This document shows, piece after piece, positions 15,595 to 26,785 of a stretch of 64,000 nucleotides of DNA. Position 1 is the stretch's first letter; every line of letters begins with the position of its first letter. Both the position numbers and the translations under genes were made by a program. This stretch comes from Sphaerisporangium album (GTDB taxonomy: Bacteria; Actinomycetota; Actinomycetes; Streptosporangiales; Streptosporangiaceae). Location of the stretch: contig NZ_QOIL01000014.1 in NCBI RefSeq assembly GCF_003323745.1, positions 62,001 to 126,000 of the forward strand. Reading direction: 5' to 3'. The notes under the pieces were generated by a model that was given only the letters and a program-made list of their open reading frames with translations, ran no database searches and was not told the DNA's origin.

Positions 15595-16335
15595 ATGACG
15601 ACTTCTACCGGTTTGGACACCGGGCTCACCGTACCGGCCCGCTTCCGAGGCCCCGAGGGCACCGCCAACGGCGGCTGGATCGCGGGTACGCTCGCGGGCA
15701 CTCTCGCGGGCACGCTGAACGGCCCGCACGCGGTCGAGGTGACGCTGCGCCGGCCGATTCCCCTGGCGACGGAGCTCGACGTCTCCCACGTCGCCAACTC
15801 GGCGTCCCTGTCCCACGGCGGCCAGGTGCTGGCCGAGGCGATCCCCGTCGCCGAGGACGTCACGCCGCCTCCGTTCGTCCCCTTCACCGACGCCGCGAGG
15901 TCCGAGGCGGGCTTCGCCGGCTTCACCGCCGCGCACCCCGTGCCCGGGTGCTTCGTGTGCGGCCTGCGCGACCCCGGAGACGGCCTGCGCATCTTCCCCG
16001 GCCCCGTCGAGGGCTCGGACGTCATCGCCGCCGGGTGGCGCGTCCCCGTGACCGTCACCGACCACGAGGGCGTCGTCCCCGACCCCGTCGTCTGGGCCGC
16101 GCTTGACTGCCCGTCCGGCTGGGCGCACGCGCAGAATGGCGGGCCCGGCCTGCTGGGCCGCATCACCGCCCAGGTCTTCCGGCGGGTGTACCCGAACGGG
16201 ACGTACTCGGTCGTGGCCCGCGCCACCGGCCGTGACGGCCGCAAGCTCTACGGCGAGAGCGCGGTGTACGAGGTGGACGGCGCCCTGGTGGCCGCCGCGA
16301 AGGCCACCTGGATCATCCCGGCGGCCCACCCCTGA
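15595..16335 (+). CDS. Hotdog-fold (thioesterase-like) protein of unknown role
   Basis: A 246-residue soluble protein from ATG 15595 with GGGGGG upstream. It appears to be two hotdog-like halves: ARFRGPEGTANGGWIAG...VEVTLRRPIPL in the first 90 residues and a second half with VVWAALDCPSGWA near residue 170 and TYSVVARATGRDGRKLYGESAVYEVDGALVAAAKATWI at the end, which is the usual strand order of acyl-CoA thioesterases. A CFVCGL motif lies near residue 120 between the halves. Substrate unknown. A perfect hairpin terminator follows, separating it from the convergent GTPase operon. Confidence 0.65.
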   Translation: MTTSTGLDTGLTVPARFRGPEGTANGGWIAGTLAGTLAGTLNGPHAVEVTLRRPIPLATELDVSHVANSASLSHGGQVLAEAIPVAEDVTPPPFVPFTDAARSEAGFAGFTAAHPVPGCFVCGLRDPGDGLRIFPGPVEGSDVIAAGWRVPVTVTDHEGVVPDPVVWAALDCPSGWAHAQNGGPGLLGRITAQVFRRVYPNGTYSVVARATGRDGRKLYGESAVYEVDGALVAAAKATWIIPAAHP

Positions 16336-16340
16336 ACCGG

Positions 16341-16368
16341 CGCCACGGCCCGGGCCCGGGCCGTGGCG
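16341..16368. terminator. Bidirectional terminator, 13-bp stem
   Basis: CGCCACGGCCCGG (16341-16353) and CCGGGCCGTGGCG (16356-16368) are exact reverse complements, directly after the hotdog gene's stop (16335) and 55 bp from the end of the convergent GTPase operon. It can end transcription from both sides. Confidence 0.75.
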
Positions 16369-16422
16369 ATCTGGTGACGTTCCTGGAAGCGTGCTCATAT
16401 TCGGTCACATCTCAGGTGCCGG

Positions 16423-18309
16423 TCAGTACACCGTCACGCCGCTGAGGATGGCCCACGCGCGGATGACGAGCAGCGTCAGCGTGGCCGCGCACAGGAACAG
16501 TGAGGCGGCGAAGAGGGTCCAGCGGAACAGGCGGTAGCTCAGCGGCGCCACGCCCGGGGACCGCTTGCCGGGAGACCACGGCCGCCGCAGGTCCGTCATG
16601 GTGAGCTCTTCCTTGTCCGCCGGGTGCCCGCCCCCCGTGTTGTCGCCTCCCGTGTCGCCGGAGGCGTCCGCGTCCACGGCTTCTGGCCTGTCCGCGCCCA
16701 CCGGTCCGGGCGCGTCCCCGTCCACCGATCCGAAGCCGTCCGCGTCCACAGCTCGGAGCGCGGTGCCGTTGGCCGCCGCCGGGCGTTCGGTCACCGGCAG
16801 GCCGGTCAGCCAGGCGACCAGGCGGCCGATCGCGGCGGTGTCCGCGGGCAGACCGGACGCCAGGTAACGCACCTCGCCCGCCGTCCGCGCCAGCTCCCTG
16901 ACCATGTTGCCGAGCCCGACCCCGTCGAACCAGCCGGGCAGCTCGGCCGCGTCGCGCCCGATGGCGGTGCGGCGCAGCAGGTCGGCCTTGGTCACGACCA
17001 CGGCGACCCGCTTCTGCCGTCCGCCGTCCGCCCGCGCTGCCAGCTCGTTGCGCACCCGCTGGAAGGTGTCGGACGGGTCCTCCGGCGACAGGACGACCCC
17101 GGCGTCCTTGAGGACCTTGCGCTCGGCGTCCGACAGGCTCCGCTGCACGTCCGGGAGGGCGAACGGGTCCACGACGATGAGCATCGCCTCGCCGTGGGTG
17201 AGGTAGCTCATCGCCTCGACCTGCGCGGCCCCGGTGAAACCCTCGCCGGAGGGGTCGAACAGGTACAGGATGCGGTTGCCGCTGCGGGGCTTGGCGCCGG
17301 GCAGCGTGATGTCCACCATGGTCGCCGAGGGCGCCTGCGTGGTCGTCTTGGACACCTTGCCGAGCCGCAGCTCCCGGCGGAGCCGCGAGAAGGCCACCTC
17401 GTCGCCCCGCACCACGAACCCGGCGCGTCCCCGTGCGTCCTTCACCACCCCGTTGAGGGCGTTGACGGCCAGCACCATGAACGTCGTCTTGCCCGCGTCG
17501 GGGCCGCCGACGAACGGCAGCGGCTCGATCCGCGCGCGGCCGATGCGGTGCGGCAGCGCGCGGTCGCACTCCGGGCAGTACGACTGGAGCCGGAAGCGGC
17601 CGAGCACGATGGCCGTCGGCAGCCGGGTGCCGCACCGGCACACGTGCCGGAACGCCCCGTCGCGGTTCGGGACGAGGCGCCGGTGCCGCTCGCCGCAGGT
17701 GGGGCAGGCGTACTCGGGCAGCGCGAACCTGGCGTAACACTGCGGGTGCGGGCACGTCTGCAGGATGCGCCGGGCCAGCATGAACACGCCCTCCACGCCG
17801 CGCACGAGCAGCGCGGACGCCGCCCACAGCAGCAGCCCGGCCCCGCAGACCAGGGCGTACGCGCCGGCCACCGCCGTGGCGGCCGCCGCGAGCGGGATCA
17901 GGGCGACGCCGGTGCCCACGACGACCGCGAGCCACACGGGCAGCAGGAAGAAGCCCTGCACGTTGCTCATGAGCCAGCGGGTGAGCGTGCCGACCACCGT
18001 TCTGACGGTTCCCCAGAGGGCCGGGACGGCGAAGCTCACGATCCGCCACCAGTCGGGGCCCGCCTGGCCGAACAGGTAGTGGCGGAAGACCGGGTCGCGC
18101 CGCTCGCCCGCCGTGGCGGGGAGCGCGGGGGAGAGCCCGCCCGCGGTCGCCGGGAGCAGCACGCGGCCGGCGCGCAGGTGGTAGTGGGCCGCACCCGTCA
18201 GCGTGGCGCCGACGACGGTGAGCGCGCACACGATCGGGAACACGTAGAGGAACCCGAAGTACATGCACGCGGCCCACAGCGCGACGAGGAAGATCACCAC
18301 GAGGGGCAT
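16423..18309 (-). CDS. Membrane-anchored Zn-ribbon TRAFAC-like GTPase (DO-GTP type), last gene of chaperone-GTPase operon
   Basis: A 628-residue protein beginning ATG at 18309, overlapping the upstream stop by one base (TGATG). Residues about 1-185 hold several membrane segments (VVIFLVALWAACMYFGFLYVFP; WLAVVVGTGVALIPLAAAA). Then come cysteine pairs of one or more zinc ribbons (CPHPQC, CPTCGERH, CRCG, CPECDRALP; about 200-275). The GTPase domain (about 285-520) has P-loop GGPDAGKTTF, switch/Walker B LYLFDPSGEGF and a TKAD base-specificity motif. A hydrophilic D/G-rich linker leads to a C-terminal hydrophobic segment. It resembles 'double GTPase' families found with GAP1 proteins. A membrane-tethered signalling or effector role is inference. 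Confidence 0.75.
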   Translation of the reverse strand: MPLVVIFLVALWAACMYFGFLYVFPIVCALTVVGATLTGAAHYHLRAGRVLLPATAGGLSPALPATAGERRDPVFRHYLFGQAGPDWWRIVSFAVPALWGTVRTVVGTLTRWLMSNVQGFFLLPVWLAVVVGTGVALIPLAAAATAVAGAYALVCGAGLLLWAASALLVRGVEGVFMLARRILQTCPHPQCYARFALPEYACPTCGERHRRLVPNRDGAFRHVCRCGTRLPTAIVLGRFRLQSYCPECDRALPHRIGRARIEPLPFVGGPDAGKTTFMVLAVNALNGVVKDARGRAGFVVRGDEVAFSRLRRELRLGKVSKTTTQAPSATMVDITLPGAKPRSGNRILYLFDPSGEGFTGAAQVEAMSYLTHGEAMLIVVDPFALPDVQRSLSDAERKVLKDAGVVLSPEDPSDTFQRVRNELAARADGGRQKRVAVVVTKADLLRRTAIGRDAAELPGWFDGVGLGNMVRELARTAGEVRYLASGLPADTAAIGRLVAWLTGLPVTERPAAANGTALRAVDADGFGSVDGDAPGPVGADRPEAVDADASGDTGGDNTGGGHPADKEELTMTDLRRPWSPGKRSPGVAPLSYRLFRWTLFAASLFLCAATLTLLVIRAWAILSGVTVY

Positions 18310-21300
18310 CAGCGGTCCTCGCGCTTCCACGGACGCCCGCGCCGTCCCTTGGTCGCGTCCTTGAGGTCTTTCAGGCCGGCCACGAGCTCTGGGTCGCGCT
18401 TGAAGCGGGCCTCGGCCGATCCCGAGATCGACCATCCGCCGAGGCGCGCGCGTGCCCAGGAGTCCAGCTCGGGCACGGGCGCGTCGGCCATGTGGAGCCG
18501 TACGGCGACCTCCAGAAGTGCGAACTCCTCGTCGCGCGATCCCCGGGCCGCGAGCCACGCGCGGGCCAGCGCGCCTCGCGGTGCGCCGGGGAGCAGGGTG
18601 AGAACCTCGGCCCGGAATCTCGCGTCCCGCTCGGCCAGGGCGTGCGCCACCACGGCCCGGGCCGCGGCGGGCAGGTCCTCGTGCGCCTCGCGGGCGAGCT
18701 CCTCCAGCCGCTGGAGGACGGCCGCCGCGTCCGCGGGCCTCGCCGCCTCGCCCGCTCCGGCGGCCAGCAGGACGACCTCGGCGTCCTTGGCCGGGTATCC
18801 GGGGACGGCGTGCCGCACCTGGCCGGCCAGCCGCACGACCTCGGGGTCGTCCAGTCCGGCGGCGAGGAACGCGCGCGCGGGGAGGTCGCTCAGCGCGGAG
18901 GAGTCGCTGAGCGCCGCCCCGAGCCGCTCGACCAGCACCGCGCACTCCCCAGGCCCCGGCGCCTGTTCCCAAAGCTCCACCAACCCGGCATCCCACTCAA
19001 CGGCTCTCTGCGATCCGACCTCACCGGTCACCCATGAAACCGAGTGCCCAGCCACAGATCCGGACGCGCCCGCCTCGCCCGAACCCGAGTCGCCCGAGGC
19101 TGAGCCGGACGTCCCCGCTTCGCGCGGACCCGAGTTGCCCGAGGCTGAGCCGGACGCGCCCGCCTCGCGCGGACCCGAGTTCCCCGCTCCCGAGCCGGAC
19201 GCGCCCGCCTCGCGCGGACCCGAGTTCGCAGGTGCCGAGCCTGACGTTCCCGCCGTTGTGGTCTGACCTGTAATGCCCCGGTTCCCTGGGTCTGCGTCTG
19301 GTCCGGGGGCGGAGGTGTCGGGCGTTCCCGCGTCCGGGGCGCTCCAAGCTCCCGGGGCTGTGCCGGCCGGGACTGAGATGGAGGTGACCGCTCTTCCCGG
19401 ATCCGGGCCGTCCCAGGACCCCGGGGCCGTGCCGCCTGTGCGCGGGTCTGTGGTGGCCACCGTTCCCGGGGCCGCGTGGCCCCTGGTTGCCGGGGCCGGG
19501 TGGTCCCACGATGCCGGGCCCGCGAGGTCCGTCGTCCGCTCGTCGCAGCCGCCCGTCGTATCTTTGGCCGGGATGTCCTCTGGTTCCTCGGGACCCACCT
19601 GTGTGCCGGATATATCGCTTATCTCGGTGCCCGTCGGGTCCGGGACGGAGGCTGTCGCGTAGGGGGCGAGGCGGAGGAGTTCCTCGGTGGCCTGGACGCG
19701 CGTCAGGCGCTCGCGGCGGACGAGGGAAAGGATCACCGCCGTGCCCGTGCGCGGCGCGTGCGTCAGGTCGTGGCGCCATAATCGCTCGCAGACCGCGTCC
19801 ACGAGCATCTGGTCACGGACCCCCGCGGACGAGTGCTCCAGCCCGGCCACCGCGCCCGACAGCACGGTGTCACGCAGGCCCGCCGGAAGGCGTTCCAGCA
19901 GCCGGGCCAGGTCGCCCCGGCCGTCGCGGGCCAGCGCGGCGGCCGTACGTTCGAGCCCGGCCGCGTCGATGGGCGCTCCCACGGCGTACGCGGTCCGCGC
20001 CGCGTGGCCCAGCTCCTCCAGGTCGCGGGCGGCGGCGAGCGCGCGGGCGGTCTCGGCGGCCAGCGCCCCCCGGGTCTCTGGGCGCGACGCGGGGGAGGGC
20101 GCGGGCAGGGCGGGGTCGGTCAGGGCAAGGACGGCGCATCGCAGCGCGCACAGCTCGGCCGTCTCCTCAGGGGCGTGGGCGCGGACGGCCGAGGCCAGCT
20201 CGAAGCCCATGCGGCCGGCGGCGCGCGCGAGGTCGTCCCACAGCCAGTCGGGGAGGTCCTTGGAGAGGGCGCGGGCGATGGCCGACTGCTCGGCGTCGGT
20301 CACGCTCGTGTCGCCCCGGCAGAAGGCCAGCAGCGCCGCGCTCGTGTCAGGGTCGAACGCCCCCCACCCCGCCGCCGCGTCCCCGCCCACGGCTGCCGCG
20401 TCGAACGTGTCCGATCCCGGCGGCGCGCCCAGTTCGCCGATGGCGTCGATGCCGTCCAGGTCCATGCGGCGCCAGCAGTCGGTGACCGTGCGGGCGAAGC
20501 GGCCGGGCTTGACCGTCGCGTCGGCGGAGACCGTGGAGCCGGTGCGGGCATTGGCGTCGGCGGGGGCCCTGGGATCGGCCGGGACAGTGGCGCCGGCGGG
20601 GGCCCTGGCGCCGGCGTCGGCGGGGGCGTCCAGGCGGACGACGGCGGCTTCCACGTCGGTGGGCATCCAGACGTCGGGCGTCGTGCCCACGATGATGTGG
20701 GGCGCGCCGGCGGGGTCGGCGCTGTAGGTCACGAACGAGAGCCGCGCCGCGACCGGCCACGGCAGCGAGCACGAGACGACCGCGATCCAGCGGACGATCT
20801 CCTCTACGTCTGCGCAGACCAGGACGATGCGACCCTGCCCCCCGGCGAGGGCGCGCCGGACGTTCTCCAGCAGGCCCCCGAGCCGGACGTACGCGGCGTC
20901 GCCGCCGGAGGCCAGCCAGGCGCCCAGCGTGTCGGGGTCGACCGCCTCGCCCGGGGGAAGGTCGGCGAGCTCGGGGAGGGGCGTGCCCGAGGAGGCGGGG
21001 ACGTCCTGCCACAGGGGCGAGCGCCACAGCTCCACCGGCCGCAGGCCCGTCAGCTCCTCGGCGGTGGCGACGACCGCGTGCCCGAGGAAGTTGCCGTACC
21101 GGCCGGAGTAGTCGCGGCCGAGGTAGACGCAGCGGGTGACGACGCTCAGCTCGCCCAGGGGTGCGTAGGACAGCGCGACGGGCATCCGCGCGATCTGCTC
21201 GGGCGCGGGGGCGAGGGGCGCGGTCGGCGGGGGCTTGTAGGCGAGGTGGCGGGCCACCTTGCCGGTGACGCCGTGCGGGAGCCCCGGCGACTCCGCGACG

Positions 21301-21365
21301 AACTGGAAGCCCGCGCGCCCGGCGGGCCCGGCCTCGGCCGACGTGTAGTGCAACTGCCAGGCCAC
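18309..21365 (-). CDS. GAP1-like (GTPase-associated protein 1) large protein
   Basis: A 1018-residue soluble protein from GTG 21365. Residues about 1-230 (WQLHYTSAEAGPAGRAGFQF...YLGRDYSGRYGNFLGHAVV...LWRSPLW) match the N-terminal domain I know as GAP1-N, always found near TRAFAC GTPases. A middle alpha-helical region (about 340-610) and a C-terminal helical region (about 790-1018, rich in Ala/Leu/Glu repeats with VEVAVRLHMAD) follow. Between them is a 180-residue Gly/Ser/Thr/Pro linker with a 45-bp tandem repeat. No catalytic motif was recognised. By its name family and context it probably binds or regulates the two GTPases encoded on both sides of it. Confidence 0.75.
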   Translation of the reverse strand: MAWQLHYTSAEAGPAGRAGFQFVAESPGLPHGVTGKVARHLAYKPPPTAPLAPAPEQIARMPVALSYAPLGELSVVTRCVYLGRDYSGRYGNFLGHAVVATAEELTGLRPVELWRSPLWQDVPASSGTPLPELADLPPGEAVDPDTLGAWLASGGDAAYVRLGGLLENVRRALAGGQGRIVLVCADVEEIVRWIAVVSCSLPWPVAARLSFVTYSADPAGAPHIIVGTTPDVWMPTDVEAAVVRLDAPADAGARAPAGATVPADPRAPADANARTGSTVSADATVKPGRFARTVTDCWRRMDLDGIDAIGELGAPPGSDTFDAAAVGGDAAAGWGAFDPDTSAALLAFCRGDTSVTDAEQSAIARALSKDLPDWLWDDLARAAGRMGFELASAVRAHAPEETAELCALRCAVLALTDPALPAPSPASRPETRGALAAETARALAAARDLEELGHAARTAYAVGAPIDAAGLERTAAALARDGRGDLARLLERLPAGLRDTVLSGAVAGLEHSSAGVRDQMLVDAVCERLWRHDLTHAPRTGTAVILSLVRRERLTRVQATEELLRLAPYATASVPDPTGTEISDISGTQVGPEEPEDIPAKDTTGGCDERTTDLAGPASWDHPAPATRGHAAPGTVATTDPRTGGTAPGSWDGPDPGRAVTSISVPAGTAPGAWSAPDAGTPDTSAPGPDADPGNRGITGQTTTAGTSGSAPANSGPREAGASGSGAGNSGPREAGASGSASGNSGPREAGTSGSASGDSGSGEAGASGSVAGHSVSWVTGEVGSQRAVEWDAGLVELWEQAPGPGECAVLVERLGAALSDSSALSDLPARAFLAAGLDDPEVVRLAGQVRHAVPGYPAKDAEVVLLAAGAGEAARPADAAAVLQRLEELAREAHEDLPAAARAVVAHALAERDARFRAEVLTLLPGAPRGALARAWLAARGSRDEEFALLEVAVRLHMADAPVPELDSWARARLGGWSISGSAEARFKRDPELVAGLKDLKDATKGRRGRPWKREDR
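19081..19245. repeat. 45-bp tandem repeat in the GAP1 gene
   Basis: Units begin at 19081, 19126, 19171 and 19216 (period 45 bp), encoding about four copies of a 15-residue Gly/Ser/Ala/Pro/Arg/Glu unit (NSGPREAGASGSASG-like) on the minus strand. The copies differ at a few bases, so the array has diverged in place. It is a flexible-linker minisatellite likely to vary in copy number. Confidence 0.85.
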
Positions 21366-21425
21366 CTCGTCACACCCACCCGCCGCCGGAGGAACAGAAT
21401 CTCGTTTGGTTCAGGGGGCAGGGGG

Positions 21426-22598
21426 TCATCCGCGTACTCCGGTGAGCATGCCGAAGCGGTACAGAAGCCACAGCAGTGGGTCCTCCACGCGGTACGGGCG
21501 GACGCCGCCGGGGCCCACCGTGTCGTCACCGGGGACGCCGCCGAGGGCCGAGAGGCCGAACAGGGCGAAGTCGTTGAAGTGCTGACGCAGGTAGCGGTCG
21601 ACCATGCCCGCCTGCCACTCGTCCATCAGCGCCCGCACCTGCTCGTGCACGGCCTCCCGGTCGTCGAGGTCCAGCGTGCCGGACGGGGTGCGGGCGCGGT
21701 GCAGCGCCGACTGGGCGTCCATGCTCTCCTGCAACGCGTCGATCTTGCTGAGCGCGACCGCCACCGGCACCTTCAGCCGCCCCGACCCGGCCCGGTCGCG
21801 CAGCAGCTCGGTCACCCGGCTGATCACGTTGATCGGGTCGCTGTCGGGGTCGCCCGCGTTGACGCCGCCCTTGGCCTGGGCCGTGCCGCTCAGCGAGGCC
21901 TTGGCCCCGGGCAGCTCCAGCGGGTCGACCAGGAAGATGATCGCGTCGGCGGCGTTGAGGTAGCGCAGGTGGGTCTCGGTGGACTCACGGCTGCGCAGGT
22001 CCTCGCCCGCGGTGTCGAAGAACACCAGCGTGAGCGACACGGTCCTGGTCCGCAGGCGGCCCGGCACCGTGCGGGTCAGCAGGTACACCAGCGGGTCGCG
22101 CGGTTCGGTGGCGGCCGGGCGCGTGGTGCTGAGCAGGCGCTGCTCGCCGTAGAGCGGGCGGGCGAAGTCCTGCTTGTAGCGGGCGATCGTACGGTCGTCG
22201 CAGGCGACCAGCGAGGCGTCCAGCTCGGCCCCGATCCGGTTGGTCAGCTCGTGCAGCAGCACGGCGATGTACGTGCTCTTGCCCGACCCCTTGGCGCCGA
22301 CCAGCGCGACGATCCTGCCCGGGTTCGCGCAGTACTCGGCGGGCAGCCGGCTGTGGCACTCCGGGCACACCCGCCACCCGGTGGAGCGATGGCAGGTCGG
22401 GCAGTCGGCGCGGCGGCCGGGCCGGCGCACCGAGAACACGGGGGGCAGGTAGGCGGCGGCGGAGGAGCCGAGGTACTCGGCCAGCGTCTCGTCCAGCCGC
22501 GCCTCACACCCGCCGCCGCGCCCGGCTCTACCCGCGCACCGGAACGCGATGCGGTCGCGGTCCAGCCGGGCGAAGCAGAACGGGCAGGTGATGACCAC
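21426..22598 (-). CDS. Soluble Zn-ribbon TRAFAC-like GTPase (DO-GTP type)
   Basis: A 390-residue protein from GTG 22598. The N-terminus has two zinc-ribbon pairs (CPFCFARL and, about residues 66-84, CPTCHRSTGWRVCPECHSRLP). The GTPase core follows with P-loop GAKGSGKSTY, the switch II motif FFDTAGEDL (the DxxG of Ras-like GTPases) and an SKID base motif. It lies 4 nt after the FN3-like gene and 61 bp before the GAP1-like gene. The second GTPase of this operon, at 16423, has the same ribbon-plus-GTPase order but adds membrane segments. Specific activity is unknown. Confidence 0.8.
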   Translation of the reverse strand: MVITCPFCFARLDRDRIAFRCAGRAGRGGGCEARLDETLAEYLGSSAAAYLPPVFSVRRPGRRADCPTCHRSTGWRVCPECHSRLPAEYCANPGRIVALVGAKGSGKSTYIAVLLHELTNRIGAELDASLVACDDRTIARYKQDFARPLYGEQRLLSTTRPAATEPRDPLVYLLTRTVPGRLRTRTVSLTLVFFDTAGEDLRSRESTETHLRYLNAADAIIFLVDPLELPGAKASLSGTAQAKGGVNAGDPDSDPINVISRVTELLRDRAGSGRLKVPVAVALSKIDALQESMDAQSALHRARTPSGTLDLDDREAVHEQVRALMDEWQAGMVDRYLRQHFNDFALFGLSALGGVPGDDTVGPGGVRPYRVEDPLLWLLYRFGMLTGVRG

Positions 22599-22602
22599 GC
22601 AG

Positions 22603-25188
22603 TCACTCCATCTTCAGCCGCCGCACCGGCGGGTCGATCAGGGCCACGCCGCCGCGCCCGCCGACCGCCTCGGAGGCGTCCTCGGCGACCGTTCCGCCGT
22701 CCCCTTCGGCGAAGCAGCGCAGCCAGTACGGTTTGGCCTGCCGGGGCGCGGGGACGGTGAGGCGCGCCGGGACCTCCAGGTCGGTCCAGTGGTCGAGGAC
22801 GAGGCCGTCGTCGGCGGTCCTCGGCTGGATGTGGCCGGGCTTGAGCACCAGGGCGAGGCGGCGCAGCGTCACCGGCCGGTCGGCGGTGACCTCGACCACC
22901 ACCGAGCGCTTCCAGCTCGGCCCCTTGTACGACAGGTCGTAGCGCACCGGGATGTGGCCGGGCAGGGCGAGCCGCGCCGCGGGCCCGCGCACGCGCCTGC
23001 CGTCCACGACGGACGTGGCCGCCACCTCGATGGCGACCGCCTCGCTCTCGGGGACCTCGTACCGCACCCCGCCCCGCGCCCGGTAGGCGGCCGAGGTGAC
23101 GATCGCGGGGTGCCCGTTCCTGCGCACCTCGACCTCGGTGACGTCCTGAGGCCACTCGAACCCGACGAGGACGGCGCCGCCACGGCGCTGGGCGGTGAGG
23201 CCGGTCGGCGGTGCGAGGTTGATGTGGTCGACGTGGCCGCCGATCGTCGCCATCTCGCCCGCCACGGTGACCGCGACCAGCACCTCCCGCCCGGCGCCCG
23301 GCCGGATGGCCTGACCGTCGCGGGTGGCGAACGCCGGGATCGCCCGCCCGGCCGCGCGCAGCTCGGCCAGGGAAAGGGTGGTGCCCACGGGCCACGGCGG
23401 AGGCACGTCGAGGGCGACGAACTCGACCGCGCCCTCCGGCGGCTCCTCGTAGCGCACCAGGAACGTGCCGGGGGCGGCCGGGTCGGCGCGCAGCGTGAAA
23501 CCGGTGACGGGCTGGGGACGTCCATGCGGGGTGACCGCGCGCCGCACGCCCGGGGTCACGGCCTCGCCGTCCTGCCCCGGGTAGACCGCCGAGACCACGT
23601 ACGTGTAGCTCGTGCCGTTGACGACGTCGCGGTCGCGGAATCCGGTGTCCCCGGCCGCCACCACCTGCCCGTCGCGGGTGACGCGCACGCGCGCCGCCTC
23701 GGCGGGCAGCGTCCAGGTGCCCGAGACCACGCCGTCGCCGCTGCCGAACCTCACCTCGCCGGGCTCGGGCCGGACGATCAGCGCCGCCGCCACCGCGGGC
23801 ATCGCGACGGCCTCCTCGCGGCGGGCCACGACCGCGTAGACGATCGGCACGTTCACCGGCGGCCGCTCGTCACGGGCAGAGGGCCGGTCCGTGGTGGTCA
23901 GCGGCGTGCCGTTCCTGAGGACGTCGTAGACGACGCGCCCGGCCCTGGACGGCGACGGCTGCCACACCAGGCCGACGCCCTCGCCCTGGACGCTCGCGCG
24001 CACCGCCCGCGCCGGATGCGGGGCCAGCCGCAGCAGCAGCTCGCTCGCCCCCGGCAGGTCGGGCACCCGCTGGAGGGCGTCGCGCAGCGCGATCCACGCG
24101 TCGTCGGGGTCCAGGGCGGCGCGGGCGCGGTCCCTGAGCCGGACGGCGCTCGCCAGCCGGGCCCTGACCTCGGTGGCGAGCTCGGCGGCGTCGCCCGTGA
24201 GCGCGCCGGCGTCCAGAGCCTCGGCGAAGTCGGCCGCCGCGTGGATCTCCCCGGCGTCGACCAGCTCGCGCAGCCGCGCCGCCGGGCCGGTCGCCACGCC
24301 GCCCTCCCCGCGCACCGCGAAGATCAGCCTGCGCGCGTCGCCGGCGGCCAGGTCCAGCTCGGTGGTGGCGTGCCGCAGCAGCGAGTCGTCGTACGGGTGT
24401 TCGGGCACGCGCTCGCGCAGGCGGGCCACGATGTCGTACCGGATCAGCAGCCCAGGGTCCGGCGAGTTGCGCAGCGCCGCGATCACCGTGTCCGCGCCGA
24501 CCGTCCACGGCCCCCGGGTGCGCGCCGCCCAGTACCGCTCGGCCTCCGCCAGCGCGTCCTCGACGGAAGGCGCGCCGGGCACCGCGAAGCCGTCCAGCAC
24601 CCGCATGTCCGCGCACCGGTCGCCGTAGAGGAACCGGCCGAGGTGGCTCAGCCCGAGCGTGTCCAGCGCCTCGCGGGCCCTGCCGTAGCCGGAGTACGGG
24701 GCGGCCTCGGGCAGCGCGTCGGGCTCGCGGACCTCGATCGAACGCCGGGCCGCCAGCCGCTCGGCCTCCTCCTGGCCGACGCCGCTGGAGCGGGCGATCG
24801 TCGCCAGCAGCGCGGGGGTGAGCATGCGCAGCGGGCCCGCGGCGTCCTCCAGCCGGGACCCGGCGTCGCTGAGCCTGCGCTCGGCCCTGCGTTCGGACTC
24901 GCCGAGGGCGTCGCGCAGCGGCTGCAGATCGCCCTCGGCGGCCGCGGTGAAGATCGGCGCGAACCGCGCGTGGTCGGCCTCCAGCCGGTCGGCCAGGCGC
25001 TTGTACTTCAGCATGCCGCGCGCCCGCCGCCAGCACTGGCGCACCTGCTTGACCGTGGCCGTCACGTCGGCCGAGGTCATCGCCTCGTGTAGCTGGTAGC
25101 GGATCCGCAGGTCCTCGGGCGGGAGCCCGCCCGCCTCACGCGCGGGCTCCAGCACCTCGCGGGTGTACCGCCGCTCGTCGAAGGCCAT
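22603..25188 (-). CDS. Large helical plus fibronectin-III-like adaptor of the Hsp70/GTPase operon
   Basis: An 861-residue protein with no recognised enzyme motif. Residues about 1-400 are helical and charged: the first 110 (YTREVLEPAREAGGLPPEDLRIRYQLHEAMTS..., basic heptads and WRRARG) resemble the start of proteins coded next to Hsp70 in other actinobacteria, and may act like a co-chaperone. Residues about 410-760 are beta-rich modules with FN3 features (VVYDVLRNGTPL; VNGTSYTYVVSAVYPG; LTAQRRGGAVLVGFEWPQ). The C-terminus is another beta domain. No J-domain HPD motif is present. It lies 10 bp after the Hsp70 gene. I call it an adaptor from domains and position only. Confidence 0.6.
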   Translation of the reverse strand: MAFDERRYTREVLEPAREAGGLPPEDLRIRYQLHEAMTSADVTATVKQVRQCWRRARGMLKYKRLADRLEADHARFAPIFTAAAEGDLQPLRDALGESERRAERRLSDAGSRLEDAAGPLRMLTPALLATIARSSGVGQEEAERLAARRSIEVREPDALPEAAPYSGYGRAREALDTLGLSHLGRFLYGDRCADMRVLDGFAVPGAPSVEDALAEAERYWAARTRGPWTVGADTVIAALRNSPDPGLLIRYDIVARLRERVPEHPYDDSLLRHATTELDLAAGDARRLIFAVRGEGGVATGPAARLRELVDAGEIHAAADFAEALDAGALTGDAAELATEVRARLASAVRLRDRARAALDPDDAWIALRDALQRVPDLPGASELLLRLAPHPARAVRASVQGEGVGLVWQPSPSRAGRVVYDVLRNGTPLTTTDRPSARDERPPVNVPIVYAVVARREEAVAMPAVAAALIVRPEPGEVRFGSGDGVVSGTWTLPAEAARVRVTRDGQVVAAGDTGFRDRDVVNGTSYTYVVSAVYPGQDGEAVTPGVRRAVTPHGRPQPVTGFTLRADPAAPGTFLVRYEEPPEGAVEFVALDVPPPWPVGTTLSLAELRAAGRAIPAFATRDGQAIRPGAGREVLVAVTVAGEMATIGGHVDHINLAPPTGLTAQRRGGAVLVGFEWPQDVTEVEVRRNGHPAIVTSAAYRARGGVRYEVPESEAVAIEVAATSVVDGRRVRGPAARLALPGHIPVRYDLSYKGPSWKRSVVVEVTADRPVTLRRLALVLKPGHIQPRTADDGLVLDHWTDLEVPARLTVPAPRQAKPYWLRCFAEGDGGTVAEDASEAVGGRGGVALIDPPVRRLKME

Positions 25189-25198
25189 AGCGTCCCGG

Positions 25199-26782
<1,584 letters not shown>

Positions 26783-26785
26783 CGC

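Noticed and set aside
19081-19245. 45-bp periodic repeat as a CRISPR array
   Set aside because: The repeats lie in frame inside a coding linker with no spacers; there are no cas genes.
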